A stretch of 64,000 nt of DNA from Streptomyces chromofuscus (GCF_015160875.1 NZ_CP063374.1:682001-746000), one strand, 5' to 3'. Shown: positions 44,813-53,947, counted from the stretch's first letter. Notes: a model not told the origin generated them from the sequence alone. Numbers and translations: made by a program.

Positions 44813-45073
44813 TCAGTCCTCGTCGCGCGCAGGCACCACCACGAGGAACGCGTCCGACTTCAGGTCCATCACGACCGTCGCCGGCTCACCCTCGGCACGC
44901 AGCGCGGCGGCGTACTCCTCCGCCGGCCACGATCCTCGCGGAGCCCCGGCGGGAAACCGCTCCATCACCTTCGCACTCATAGCCGCAGACACCTCCAACG
45001 TCCGACGCTCCGAACCCTCGACGGGTGCGGGCAACTCCCGTACGATTCGCCTGCCCTCGATCCCCGCGATCAT
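44813..45073 (-). CDS. Hypothetical protein, possibly N-terminally truncated
   Basis: An 86-residue open frame from ATG 45073. The sequence looks protein-like throughout (GIEGRRIVRELPAPVEGSER, SAKVMERFPAGAPRG, WPAEEYAAALRAEGE) and ends VVMDLKSDAFLVVVPARDED. I do not recognise a family. In the same frame the region upstream of the ATG (DEAGRLLVTACRPPLARVTR) also looks like protein back to the stop of the marR remnant, with no start codon. The ORF may therefore be the tail of a longer lost gene. Confidence 0.5.
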   Translation of the reverse strand: MIAGIEGRRIVRELPAPVEGSERRTLEVSAAMSAKVMERFPAGAPRGSWPAEEYAAALRAEGEPATVVMDLKSDAFLVVVPARDED

Positions 45074-45169
45074 GTACGCCCGCGTGACGCGGGCGAGCGG
45101 GGGCCGACAGGCGGTGACGAGCAGGCGCCCCGCCTCGTCCTGCCGCCCCGCCCCGCGCAGAACCCGCGC

Positions 45170-45575
45170 TCAGTCGTCGGACGCCCGGTGCAGGGAGAGT
45201 TCCTCGGTCAGCGCGGCCAGGAAGCGCAGCGCGACCGCGAGTTCCGCCTAGGAGAAGCGGGCCCGCGCGGCAGCGGTGGCCTCGGGGAGCGGCCGGTAGT
45301 ACGAACCGGCCGTCGAGGCGGCGGCGGAGGCGTGGGCGCAGATGGACCACCCGGCGGTCGGGGTCACCCCGGACGCGGCGGATGAGCCCGGCGCGCTCCA
45401 GCCGCTCCACGCAGGCGGTGACGGAGCCGGAGGTGAGCCCCAGTCGCTCGCGCAACCGTCCCGGGGTCATCGGCTCGTCGGCGTCCAGGATGGCCGCGAG
45501 CGCCTGGACATCGGTGGCGTTCAGCCCGTTCCCGCCCGCGAAAGCGTGGACCAGGCGGTTGATCTCGCCGTTCAT
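45170..45575 (-). pseudogene. MarR-family regulator gene with a frameshift and an in-frame stop
   Basis: ATG 45575 gives a normal MarR winged helix (VQALAAILDADEPMTPG, RLGLTSGSVTACVERLERAG, DPDRRVVHLRPR). A one-base shift near 45330 is then needed to continue ASAAASTAGSYYRPLPEATA and RARFS. A TAG (45248-45250) interrupts, followed in frame by AELAVALRFLAALTEELSLH and RASDD before TGA. Both lesions lie in the dimerisation helices. It is divergent from the SPW membrane protein gene, which was probably its target. Confidence 0.8.
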
Positions 45576-45796
45576 CCGCGCAGTTGCAAGGAGAGGAAGC
45601 GCAGGTCGACGCCGCCGGGCGCCTCGAGGGGCCGACGCCCGCCGACACGACGTAAGTGATCGTTTCTGTCTCCACGATGATCAGAGTAGTGACCTCTACA
45701 CATAAAGGCCGAATAAGAGCAGAATGGACATCAGTGGCGCTTACCGCATATCGCACCAGACGTGGTCTGGCCAGCGACGTCACGAAGGAGACAGCC

Positions 45797-46249
45797 ATGG
45801 CCAATGTCCACCCCACCAGAGGTGACACCAGAGGTGACATCACCAGCCACCCCGACGCCCTGGAGATGCGGGACCGGTACGCCCGCATGCTCGGCGGCCG
45901 TGATGTGGCACTCGTGGACGGACCCGTGTTCCTGCTGGGTCTGTACTGCGCCGTGTCCCCCTGGGTGGTCCACTACGCCGCCAGTCAGCCCGCACTCGCG
46001 ACCCACAACCTGATCGTCGGGATAGCGATCGGACTGCTGGCACTCGGGTTCACACGGGCCCCGGAGCGCATGTACGGCCTCAGCTGGGCCATGTGCGCAC
46101 TCGGCGTGTGGATGATCATCTCCCCGTGGATCGTCGGCGCGAACCCGGACGCCGGCGTCGTCTGGAACAACGTCATCATCGGCGCTCTCGCCCTGGTCCT
46201 GGGCCTGGTGTGCGCCGGTACGGCGGCGAAGAGCGCCCCCAAGCCGTAG
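45797..46249 (+). CDS. SPW-repeat membrane protein
   Basis: A 150-residue membrane protein with two Ser-Pro-Trp repeats (AVSPWVVHYAA and IISPWIVGANPD), four hydrophobic helices, and an Asn-Leu-Ile / Asn-Asn-Val-Ile segment after each repeat, which is the SPW-repeat family pattern. Function is unknown. The start at 45797 is supported by AAGGAG five bases upstream. The 220 bp in front is AT-rich for this genome and is shared with the decayed marR gene. Confidence 0.92.
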   Translation: MANVHPTRGDTRGDITSHPDALEMRDRYARMLGGRDVALVDGPVFLLGLYCAVSPWVVHYAASQPALATHNLIVGIAIGLLALGFTRAPERMYGLSWAMCALGVWMIISPWIVGANPDAGVVWNNVIIGALALVLGLVCAGTAAKSAPKP

Positions 46250-46287
46250 GAGTCCCCGACAGGAAGGGAGTCGATGAGTAACACCCA

Positions 46288-46317
46288 GGCCGGCCCGCCG
46301 CTCCTGGCGGACCGGCC
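46288..46317. terminator. Hairpin between SPW and ArsR-SRPBCC genes
   Basis: Twelve-base arms (GGCCGGCCCGCC and GGCGGACCGGCC) pair at 11 of 12 positions around a 6-nt loop, between convergent stop codons. Confidence 0.75.
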
Positions 46318-46328
46318 CTTCGCGCGCC

Positions 46329-47096
46329 TCAGCCGCTGGGCACCAGCCACGGCTCCTGCGGCAGCGGACGGCCGGTCTCCAGCAACGACTTGAGGTTGGA
46401 CAGCACCGCGGCCCAGCCGGACGCCGCGTCGGCGCGCTCGTCCTCGTCCGCGAGGTCCTCGTGGGTGACGGTGAGGCGGACGATGTCGCCGTGCGGCCGG
46501 ATGTCGAAGGTGACGCGCGAATGGCCGCTGACGTCACCCTCCTCCCCGGGCGCGCCCCAGGTGGTGACCAGCCGCGTCGGGCGCTCGCTCCCGGTCACGG
46601 TGCCGACCACGTCGGCGATGCCCGAGCCGTCCGTACGGACATGGGCCCAGCGGGACCCCGGCCGCCAGTCGGACTCGTTGCGGTGACCCCAGTAGGCGGC
46701 GGTGAGGTCGGCGTCGGTGAGCGCGTCCCAGACCTTCTCGGGGGTGCTCGCGATGTAGGTGACGTACACGAAGGTGGGCTTGTCGGTCATGGCTTCCTCG
46801 GCTTGTCGCTTCACGGCGCCGAGCACGCGCAGGCGCGGGCGCTCGAACTTGTCGATCCACCGCTCCTGGATCCGGTGGAGCGGCACGGGGTTGAGGTAGT
46901 GCAACTTCTCCCGCCCCCGTCGCACCGTGCTGACCAGGTTGGCGGCCTCCAGGAGGGCCAGGTGCCGGGTCACCGACTGACGGGTCATGTCGATCTGCTC
47001 GCAGAGCTCACCGAGCGTCTGCCCGTTCTCCTCGTGGAGCCGGTCCAGCAGGCGTCGGCGGGTCTCGTCGGCCAGGGCCTTGAAGACCTGGTCCAT
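46329..47096 (-). CDS. ArsR-type regulator fused to an SRPBCC (AHSA1-like) domain
   Basis: A 255-residue fusion. Residues 1-90 are an ArsR winged helix (MDQVFKALADETRRRLLDRL, LCEQIDMTRQSVTRHLALLEAANLV). Residues 110-250 form an AHSA1/START-like SRPBCC fold (YVTYIASTPEKVWDALTDADLTAAYWGH, VRLTVTHEDLAD). Such fusions usually bind a hydrophobic ligand through the SRPBCC part to release DNA (inference). No metal-binding Cys are seen. ATG 47096 begins the ArsR domain; AGGAGA is 13 bases away, somewhat far, and an upstream GTG is possible. Confidence 0.88.
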   Translation of the reverse strand: MDQVFKALADETRRRLLDRLHEENGQTLGELCEQIDMTRQSVTRHLALLEAANLVSTVRRGREKLHYLNPVPLHRIQERWIDKFERPRLRVLGAVKRQAEEAMTDKPTFVYVTYIASTPEKVWDALTDADLTAAYWGHRNESDWRPGSRWAHVRTDGSGIADVVGTVTGSERPTRLVTTWGAPGEEGDVSGHSRVTFDIRPHGDIVRLTVTHEDLADEDERADAASGWAAVLSNLKSLLETGRPLPQEPWLVPSG

Positions 47097-47280
47097 CCGG
47101 AAGTCGTCGTCTCCTGATTGCACACCCAAAGTTATGCAGCTAATTGGCTGCATGTCAAGGTCGGGCGGGTCGACCGCAGGCGTTCGCCTTCCTGACGCGG
47201 GCCGGGTGGGCGATCCTGTGGGTGTCGCCGCCGCGCCCGAGTGGCGGGCGCCACCGGCGATGAGAGGGAGGCCGTAGCCC

Positions 47281-47763
47281 ATGGTGAGCGAAGCCGAGCT
47301 GCCGCATCTGCGGCGGTGCGTCGAGCTGGCCGCCCAGGCGTTGGAGGCCGGCGACGAGCCGTTCGGGTCCGTGCTGGTGGGCGGGGACGGTTCGGTGCTC
47401 GCCGAGGACCACAACCGGGTCGCCTCCGGTGACCGCACCCGGCATCCGGAGTTCGCGTTGGCGCGCTGGGCGGCGGCGCACCTGTCCCCGGAGCAGCGGG
47501 CGGCGGCGACCGTGTACACGTCCGGCGAGCACTGCCCGATGTGCGCGGCCGCGCACGCCTGGGTGGGCCTGGGCCGCATCGTGTACGTGGCCTCGTCCGA
47601 GCAACTCGCGTCATGGCTGACGGAGTGGGGCGTACCGCTGCCGCCGGTGCGGACACTGCCGGTCAACGAGGTCGCGCCGGGGGTGGCCGTGGCGGGGCCG
47701 GTCCTCGAACTCACCAAAGACATACGGGAACTGCACCGCCGCTTCTGCGGCGCGCGGGGCTGA
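47281..47763 (+). CDS. Nucleoside (cytidine/guanine-type) deaminase
   Basis: A 160-residue zinc deaminase of the CMP/dCMP deaminase fold. The zinc/catalytic motif is HPEFALARWAA (His and the proton-shuttle Glu) with GEHCPMCAAAH (Cys-x-x-Cys). The N-terminal EPFGSVLVGGDGSVLAEDHN is typical of guanine/cytosine/tRNA-adenosine deaminase relatives; the short length and lack of the TadA-type tail favour a nucleobase or nucleoside substrate. GAGGGAGG lies upstream. It is followed by the 72-bp repeat region. Confidence 0.9.
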   Translation: MVSEAELPHLRRCVELAAQALEAGDEPFGSVLVGGDGSVLAEDHNRVASGDRTRHPEFALARWAAAHLSPEQRAAATVYTSGEHCPMCAAAHAWVGLGRIVYVASSEQLASWLTEWGVPLPPVRTLPVNEVAPGVAVAGPVLELTKDIRELHRRFCGARG

Positions 47764-48340
47764 GTCCGGCGTTGCGACGAGGGGCCGGCCGAGTGCCGTC
47801 CGCGTCAGCCGTCCTCCGGCGCACGAGGCCGAGTCCCGAACTGCGACGGGGGCCGAGTCCCGCCCCACCGAGCGGACCCGACACCGATCAACCGCACGCG
47901 GGCGAATCCGGCCACGGCACGAGGCCGAGTCCCGCCCCACCGAGCGGACCCGACACCGATCAACCGCACGCGGGCGAATCCGGCCACGGCGCGAGGCCGA
48001 GTGCCGTCCTGCGGAGCGGACCCGACACCGATCAACCGCACGCGGGCGAATCCGGCCACGGCGCGAAGCCGAGTCCCGCCCCACAGAGCGGACCCGACAC
48101 CGATCAACCGCACGCGGGGTCGAGTCGCGCTGCGGCGCGAGGCCCGATCCGGTCCCATGACGGGTACCGCCACCTGCTCCGGGCACTCGAAGGCGCCGGC
48201 ACATCGGGTGACACCCGGGCCCTGCCTCAGGGCCCCGACCGCGGCCCCATGCCCTCGACCTCGGGCCCACGCCCCAGGCCCCACCGGTGATCACCCCCCG
48301 ATGGGGCCTCCCCCGTGCGCATGCGCGGTGCCGCGTGGGC
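47764..48340. repeat. Intergenic 72-bp tandem repeat array
   Basis: Between the deaminase and chaplin genes. Units start at 47851, 47923, 47995 and 48067 (opening GGCCGAGTCCCGCCCC) with an exact 72-bp period; the fourth is partial to about 48118. Shorter GGCCGAGT words extend left to about 47787. Because 72 is a multiple of three, open frames with 24-residue repeats appear on both strands, but they lack start signals, and I regard the array as non-coding. Copies differ by one to a few bases. Confidence 0.85.
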
Positions 48341-49006
48341 TCAGCGCACCGCCCGGGGGCGGAAGCGCCGGTACAGGACCGCCCCGCCGAGCACCATCGC
48401 AGTGGCGCCGAGCGCGGTGGGCAGGGTCGCGTCCGCGCCCGTGTCCGCCAGGCCGGACGTGGTGGGCGGCACCGTGCGCGGGGCCGCCGGCTTCGGCACC
48501 GGGCGCGCCTTCGGCGGGACGGATGGCTCGGCCGTCGGCGGCGGTGACACCGGACGGTCACCTGGGGTGTTCACGGACTCGTTGCCGACGGCGCCGTTGC
48601 CGATGCCGACGACGTTCACGCTGTTGCCACTGACGTTCACCGGCAGATGCACCGGAAGCTGCACTCCGTTGCCGGAGATCACCCCCGGCGAATCCTTTCC
48701 ACCGCCCTCGGCGGTCGCTCCCCCGCCCGACGCGGACCCCGCTGCGGGGTGCCGGTCGCCGCTGCCGCCGGTGTTGGCGCAGCGGTTGCCCGCGGCGGGG
48801 TTCAGGAGCCCCACCACGTTCACGGTGTTCCCGCACACGTTCACCGGGACGTGCACCGGGAGCTGGACGGTGTTGCCGGAGATCAGCCCTGGCGAGCCGA
48901 CCGCGGCTCCGTCGGCCGCGGAGTCGGCGTGCGCCGGAAACGTCACAGCCATCGCGCCCGAGGCGGCGGCGACGGCGATCACACCGTTTCGGGTAACCCG
49001 TTTCAT
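48341..49006 (-). CDS. Long chaplin with two chaplin domains and a sortase signal
   Basis: A 221-residue surface protein that helps form the hydrophobic sheath of aerial hyphae. Order: signal peptide; chaplin domain 1 (SPGLISGNTVQLPVHVPVNV, with CGNTVNVVGLLNPAAGNRC); Ser/Gly linker; chaplin domain 2 (SPGVISGNGVQLPVHLPVNV); Pro-rich wall-spanning region; LADTG sortase-E-type motif; transmembrane helix; basic tail RRFRPRAVR. Domain 2 has Ser where both Cys should be (VSGNSVN, GNESVN), so it cannot form the usual disulfide. AGGGA precedes the ATG. An inverted repeat lies 33 bp upstream. Confidence 0.95.
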   Translation of the reverse strand: MKRVTRNGVIAVAAASGAMAVTFPAHADSAADGAAVGSPGLISGNTVQLPVHVPVNVCGNTVNVVGLLNPAAGNRCANTGGSGDRHPAAGSASGGGATAEGGGKDSPGVISGNGVQLPVHLPVNVSGNSVNVVGIGNGAVGNESVNTPGDRPVSPPPTAEPSVPPKARPVPKPAAPRTVPPTTSGLADTGADATLPTALGATAMVLGGAVLYRRFRPRAVR

Positions 49007-49038
49007 AGGGTCCCTGCCTTCCAGACGTGGTCACGGGC

Positions 49039-49070
49039 GTTCACCCGCACCGGATAAAACGCGGGTGAAC
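49039..49070. promoter_or_regulatory. Inverted repeat upstream of the chaplin gene
   Basis: GTTCACCCGC (49039-49048) and GCGGGTGAAC (49061-49070) are perfect 10-bp arms around a 12-bp AT-rich centre. A third TTCACCC copy lies at 49096-49102. It could be an operator or a 5'-UTR hairpin of the chaplin gene; the rest of 49007-49307 shows no gene. Confidence 0.6.
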
Positions 49071-49307
49071 CATCCGAGTTATGGCTTATCCGCCTTTCAC
49101 CCCTTCGAGTGGCACGGTTGTCGAACTAGCCGTAAAGTCTCCGAACCGTCACACACCCTCCGTAACCACCCCTGTCGACCGAGTGAGCGAGCGGCGCACG
49201 GCAGCGCCACCCCCGCCGTGCCGGCCCGGAGGCGGCCCCCGCGAGTGCCGCTTATCGTGAGCGAGGGCGCCGCCACCGGTCCCCAGCGGGGCGCCCTGGA
49301 GGCATCG

Positions 49308-50921
49308 ATGCTGGCCAAGCTGTCACCGCGGCGCGCGGTGCGACGCCACGCGGTCGCCGGAGCCGTCGGCCTGGCGATGCTGGGCGCCGCCCTGCCGACG
49401 ACGGCCGCGGACGATCCACAGCCGGACCTGACCCGGTTCTACCGTCAGAAGGTCGCGTGGAAGACCTGCGACGGCGGGCCGACCTCGGACGATCTGCAGT
49501 GCGGCAAGGTGACCGTGCCCCTCGACTACGCCCGTCCCGGCGCCGGGACACTGGAGCTGGCCCTGGCCAGATACCGGGCGAGCGGCGACAAGCGCGGCTC
49601 GCTGGTGCTGAACTTCGGCGGTCCCGGCGGCCCCGGCGTCAGCGAACTCGCCCACAGCGGCGACGACTTCATGGACCTGACCGACGGCTACGACGTGGTG
49701 AGCTTCGACCCGCGCGGCGTCGGCCGGTCCTCGCCGGTCAGCTGCGGCGACAACCCGTACGGCGGCACCGTCATCACGGCGGGGACCGACGAGACGCTCC
49801 GCGATCCCGGCACGGTGCTGCGGCAGTTGAAGAAGGCGGCCGGCGAGTGCGCGAAGCACTCGGGGCCCGTACTGCCGCACATAGGCACGGTCAACACCTC
49901 CCGCGACCTGGACGTCATCCGCCAGGCACTCGGCGACGACAAGCTCAACTACCTCGGTTTCTCGTACGGGACGCGCCTCGGCGCGGTGTACGCCGCCCAG
50001 TTCCCGGACAAGGTGGGCCGGATGGCGCTCGACGGGGTGGACACGCTGACGGAGTCGCTCACCCAGCAGGGCATGGCGGGTGCCCAGGGGCAGCAGACCG
50101 CGCTGGAGGACTTCCTCGACTGGTGCGTGAAGGACGTCGCCTGCCCGTTCGGCCAGGACGCCCGGACGGCGCGGGAGGCCGTCGTACGCCTGATCCGGTC
50201 GATGGACCAGGACCCGGTCCCGACCGCGTTCAGCGGCGAGTTCACCGGGCAGGACCTGGTCGGCGCCCTGAGTCAGGCGCTCTACAGCAGGCAGATGTGG
50301 CCCTCGCTGCAGCACGCGCTCGCCTCGCTGGTCGAGGACGGGGACACGAGTGAGGTGGAGGCCTTCGCCACCGGCGGCTCCGCGCTCCCCGGCCTCGGAC
50401 AGGGTCGGCAGCAACGGTCGCCGTCGGCCGACGGCGCACTCGTGGACCAGGACGACGTCCCCCTGGACAACCTTCCGGCCGCGCTGATGGCGATCAACTG
50501 CGCCGACGACCCCGACCGCCCGTCCGCCCGGCAGATCACCTCGAACCTCGGCCGGCTGCGCGCCGCGTACGAGGAGGCGTCGCCGGTGTTCGGCCCGTTC
50601 CGCCTCACCCAGGTCCTGCTCTGCTACGGCCGCCCCAAGGGCACCGACTTCATCCGCGAAAAGGTCAAGAACGTCGACACGGCCAAGATGCTGCTGGTCG
50701 GCACCCGCGGCGACCCGGCGACGCCGTACCGCTGGACCACACAGACGGCGAAGCGGCTGGGACCGTCGGCCGTGGTGCTCGACAACAAGGGCGACGGCCA
50801 CACCGGCTACGCATCGTCGAAGTGCGTGCACAGCAAGGTCGACGCCTTCCTGCTGTACGGCACCCTGCCCCCGAACGGCAGCTCGTGCGGCTCCCGGAGC
50901 GGCGAGGAAGCGGCACCCTGA
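49308..50921 (+). CDS. Secreted alpha/beta hydrolase, tripeptidyl aminopeptidase-like
   Basis: A 537-residue exported peptidase of the Tap/SlpD-SlpE group (S33-like). The signal peptide runs to about residue 34 (AVAGAVGLAMLGAALPTTAA). The oxyanion motif is NFGGPGGPG, the nucleophile Ser in GFSYGTRLGAVYA, Asp in GTRGDPATPY, and His in DGHTGYASSKCV. The C-terminal TAP-like domain is complete. It should remove tripeptides from the N-termini of extracellular proteins. GGAGG precedes ATG 49308; the long upstream open frame is antisense to the chaplin gene. Confidence 0.93.
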   Translation: MLAKLSPRRAVRRHAVAGAVGLAMLGAALPTTAADDPQPDLTRFYRQKVAWKTCDGGPTSDDLQCGKVTVPLDYARPGAGTLELALARYRASGDKRGSLVLNFGGPGGPGVSELAHSGDDFMDLTDGYDVVSFDPRGVGRSSPVSCGDNPYGGTVITAGTDETLRDPGTVLRQLKKAAGECAKHSGPVLPHIGTVNTSRDLDVIRQALGDDKLNYLGFSYGTRLGAVYAAQFPDKVGRMALDGVDTLTESLTQQGMAGAQGQQTALEDFLDWCVKDVACPFGQDARTAREAVVRLIRSMDQDPVPTAFSGEFTGQDLVGALSQALYSRQMWPSLQHALASLVEDGDTSEVEAFATGGSALPGLGQGRQQRSPSADGALVDQDDVPLDNLPAALMAINCADDPDRPSARQITSNLGRLRAAYEEASPVFGPFRLTQVLLCYGRPKGTDFIREKVKNVDTAKMLLVGTRGDPATPYRWTTQTAKRLGPSAVVLDNKGDGHTGYASSKCVHSKVDAFLLYGTLPPNGSSCGSRSGEEAAP

Positions 50922-50973
50922 CGATCAATGCGCCCCAAATGCCCGATACGTGAATCAGCCCTATGGTGCTGCT

Positions 50974-52068
50974 ATGGAGCACGCACTCAGTCCCACGACC
51001 CTGTCCGAGCTGCGCCGGCCTCGCCCCTACCCCGCGGTGTCGGTGCTCACGCCGACGCACCGCAGGGAGCCGTACAACGCGCAGGACCGGGTCCGGCTGC
51101 GCAATGTGGTGTCCGAGGCCAAGAGGCAACTGGAGGCCGACCCCGCGGTGACCCGCGAACGGCGTGCCGAGGTGGCGGCCCAGCTCGACCAGGCGCTCGG
51201 CGAGGTCGACCTCACGTACGCCGAGGACGGCCTGGTGATCTTCGCCGCCCCGGGTGAGCACCAGGTGTGGTCGCTCGCCCGCACCGTGCCCGAGCGGGTG
51301 GTGCTCTCCGACACCTTCCTCACCCGCAACCTGGTCTCCGCCCAGGTGTCCGAGCGGCCGTTCTGGGTGCTGTCGGTCTCGGCCGACCGCGCCACCCTCT
51401 GGAACGGCGGTGGCGGGCGGATCACCGAGCAGCGCACCGGCGGCTTCCCCTACACCCGCAGGAACGAGAACTTCGACCCCGAGCGCCTGGAGCGGTTCGG
51501 TGACATGCCGAGCACCTTCCGCGACGAGGGCACCCGGCACTTCCTGCGCGAGGTCGACGCGGCCGTGGGCACGGTGCTGCGCGACAGCCCCAGGCCGCTC
51601 TACGTGACCGGCGAGCAGGCCGCGCTGTCCTGCCTGGACGAGATCGGGGACGTCACCCGGCGTGCCCTGCACATCCCCCACGGCGGCCTCGCGCACGGCA
51701 CCCCGGACGCCGTCTGGCAGGCCGTGCGGCCGGTGGTCGAGGCCGAGGACATGAGGACCGTCGACACCGTGACCAAGGAGCTCGAATCGGCCCGCGGCCG
51801 CAAGGAGTTCGCGGCCGGGGTCGACGAGGTGTGGCAGAACGCCCGGGAGGCCCGGGTGCGGCTGCTCGCCGTCGAGGAGAACTACCGCGTGACCGTGCGC
51901 GACGACGGCGATCACCTGTTGCCGGCCTCCAGCGACGATCTCGACGCCCGCGAGGACATCGTGGACGAGATCGTGGAGCAGTGCCTGGAGACCGGCGCCG
52001 ACGTCCGCTTCGTCCCCGACGGCACCCTGGCCGACGCGAACGGCATCGCGGGCGTCCTGCGCTACTGA
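50974..52068 (+). CDS. baeRF3-domain protein (archaeo-eukaryotic release-factor-like)
   Basis: A 364-residue protein recognisable as the bacterial baeRF family 3: [26 protein letters not shown], then [32 protein letters not shown] and [17 protein letters not shown]. These proteins share the eRF1 middle-domain/Pelota fold and are proposed to act on ribosomes or stress responses; no activity is established. ATG 50974 is preferred. TATGGT six bases upstream could be a -10 element giving a leaderless transcript. GTG 50950 is the alternative. Confidence 0.88.
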   Translation: MEHALSPTTLSELRRPRPYPAVSVLTPTHRREPYNAQDRVRLRNVVSEAKRQLEADPAVTRERRAEVAAQLDQALGEVDLTYAEDGLVIFAAPGEHQVWSLARTVPERVVLSDTFLTRNLVSAQVSERPFWVLSVSADRATLWNGGGGRITEQRTGGFPYTRRNENFDPERLERFGDMPSTFRDEGTRHFLREVDAAVGTVLRDSPRPLYVTGEQAALSCLDEIGDVTRRALHIPHGGLAHGTPDAVWQAVRPVVEAEDMRTVDTVTKELESARGRKEFAAGVDEVWQNAREARVRLLAVEENYRVTVRDDGDHLLPASSDDLDAREDIVDEIVEQCLETGADVRFVPDGTLADANGIAGVLRY

Positions 52069-52129
52069 CGCCGCCCGCGCACCTGCGCCTACGCTACGCC
52101 GGGACAGCCGGCGACGAGGGAGGGCGTAC

Positions 52130-53155
52130 GTGGGTGAGCTGCTGGGCGTGGCGGTGCTGGGCGCGGGACACATGGGAGCCGACCACATACGGCGCCTCGA
52201 CCGGGTGGTGAGCGGCGCAAGGGTCGCCGCCGTGGGCGACCCCGACCCGGCACGGGCGAAGGAAGCGGTCGCCGGTGTCGACGGCGTCTCGGTGCACACG
52301 GAGACGGAGGCCGCGCTGGACGCGCCCGGTGTCGAGGCGGTCCTGATCGCCTCGCCGGGTCCCGCGCACGAGGAGGCGCTGCTCGCGGCGTTCGCACGCG
52401 GCCTTCCGGTGCTGTGCGAGAAGCCCATGGTGCCGGAGTCGGCGAGGGCGCTGCGCGTCGTGGAGGCCGAGGCACGGCTCGGCCGGCGGCTGGCGCAGAT
52501 CGGCTTCATGCGGCGGTACGACGCCGAGTACCTGCGGCTCAAGTCGCTGCTGGACAGCGGCCGTCTGGGACGGCCGCTGATGCTGCACTGCGTCCACCGC
52601 AACGTCTCCTCACCGCCCGGCTTCACCAGCGCGATGCTGGTCAACAGCTCGGTCGCGCACGAGATCGACGCGGCCCGCTGGCTGCTCGGCCAGGAGCTGA
52701 CCGCCGTGACCGCGCTGCGTCCCCGGCCCTCCGGCAACGCCCCCGAGGGCCTGCTCGATCCGCAGTTCGTGCTGTTCGAGACAGGGGGCGGCGCCCTGGT
52801 GGACGTGGAGGTCTTCGTCAACTGCGGCTTCGGCTACCAGGTGCGCTGCGAGGCCGTCTGCGAGGCGGGCAGCGCGCGCATCGGGGAGGCCCACTCCATG
52901 GTGGTCACGGCGGAGGGCGGCGCCCGCGAGGAGGTGCCCCAGGACTACCTCGTACGGTTCGCGGACGCCTACGACCGCGAGGTGCAGGCCTGGGTCGACG
53001 CCACCCGGCGGGGCCGGGTCACCGGCCCGAGCGCCTGGGACGGGTACGCGGCCTCCGCCGTCGCCGAGGCCGGGGTGCGGGCACTGCAGAGCGGCGGCCG
53101 GACCGCGGTCGAGTTCGCGCCGTGCCCGGAGCTCTACCCGCAGGCGGCCGGCTGA
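52130..53155 (+). CDS. Gfo/Idh/MocA-family oxidoreductase (inositol dehydrogenase-like)
   Basis: A 341-residue NAD(P)-dependent sugar or inositol dehydrogenase. The Rossmann motif is [22 protein letters not shown] supplies the conserved Lys; [16 protein letters not shown] contains the catalytic His with its Asp three residues on. The C-terminal sheet domain is complete. It resembles IolG-type myo-inositol 2-dehydrogenases, but no other inositol genes are nearby. GTG 52130 is preceded by GAGGGAGGG. It ends 29 bp before a convergent ssgA-like gene. Confidence 0.92.
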   Translation: MGELLGVAVLGAGHMGADHIRRLDRVVSGARVAAVGDPDPARAKEAVAGVDGVSVHTETEAALDAPGVEAVLIASPGPAHEEALLAAFARGLPVLCEKPMVPESARALRVVEAEARLGRRLAQIGFMRRYDAEYLRLKSLLDSGRLGRPLMLHCVHRNVSSPPGFTSAMLVNSSVAHEIDAARWLLGQELTAVTALRPRPSGNAPEGLLDPQFVLFETGGGALVDVEVFVNCGFGYQVRCEAVCEAGSARIGEAHSMVVTAEGGAREEVPQDYLVRFADAYDREVQAWVDATRRGRVTGPSAWDGYAASAVAEAGVRALQSGGRTAVEFAPCPELYPQAAG

Positions 53156-53184
53156 CGCGGGGCGTGGCCAGTGGCCGTCCCGCG

Positions 53185-53601
53185 TCAGACCCCGTCGAAG
53201 AGGCTGCTCAGCCCCCGGTCGACGGCGTCGCCGACGTCCTCGTGACCGGCGGCGACGACCGCGTACGTGCGCAGCAGGAAGCGGCGCAGGGCGGCGGTGT
53301 CGAACCGGAGCAGCGCCAGCCCGGGCGGCGCGTGGAACTCCAGCACCGTACGGGCGCGTCCGCACGGCCAGATGTGCACGTCCCCGCTCCCGGCCGGGCC
53401 GCGCACCCCTTCCTCCAGCAGGGCCCGCGCGAAGGTCCAGCTGAGCGCCTCGCCGTCCAGACACGCCTCGGGCGGGAAGTCGAAGTGCACGGCCAGCGGG
53501 TCGGTGGAGAGGTAGCGAAGGGTGACGGGGACGGGAACGTCCCGCTGCTCCGCCGTGATCAGCCGGGCACGGGCGGGCTGCTGGAGGGTGATGTCCATCA
53601 T
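53185..53601 (-). CDS. SsgA-like sporulation/cell-division regulator (SALP)
   Basis: A 138-residue SALP, a family unique to sporulating actinomycetes that steers septum site choice and peptidoglycan turnover. Family signatures visible: VPVPVTLRYLSTDPLAVHFDFPPEA, then WTFARALLEEGVRGPAGSGDVHIWP and LLRFDTAALRRFLLRTYAVV. The sub-type (SsgB-G) cannot be fixed by eye. ATG 53601 (or 53598) follows GGAGACCGC. It is divergent from the PAS-SpoIIE phosphatase gene. Confidence 0.93.
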   Translation of the reverse strand: MMDITLQQPARARLITAEQRDVPVPVTLRYLSTDPLAVHFDFPPEACLDGEALSWTFARALLEEGVRGPAGSGDVHIWPCGRARTVLEFHAPPGLALLRFDTAALRRFLLRTYAVVAAGHEDVGDAVDRGLSSLFDGV

Positions 53602-53947
53602 GCGGTCTCCACTGCGGGCGAGAGGGCGGCCGGTCCGGTGCCGGTTCTCTTACGACCCCGACGAGGCGCCCGACGTACACCTGGAACACACATGCGTCGA
53701 ACACTCGAGTGAGTGCCGCACAAGTGGCCCGACGGCTCGCCAATTCGCGTATACCGCCTACGACTTGTCTGCCGCCGGGCGTACGCGCCATCTACGTCAC
53801 AAGCGCTCCGTGAAGACTGTGGCATATGCCAGAAGCACCACCGTATCGTGTGTTGCCAAATCTCTTACAGGGCGCCGCGGGCTGTGCAACAGTCGTAACG
53901 GTCCCACCGTCACCCTTGGTCGTACCGTCCCCGCATCGGAGTGCGTC
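53602..53947. other. Divergent intergenic region, no gene seen
   Basis: A 346-bp region between the SALP and phosphatase genes that must contain both promoters. The part from 53750 to 53900 is richer in A+T than its surroundings. No strong repeat or RNA gene is visible. GGAG at 53938-53941 serves the phosphatase. Confidence 0.45.

Noticed and set aside
47541..48290. Open frames with 24-residue repeats across the 72-bp array
   Set aside because: Frames are open on both strands because the unit length is a multiple of three; there is no start signal or signal peptide and one frame begins inside the deaminase gene.
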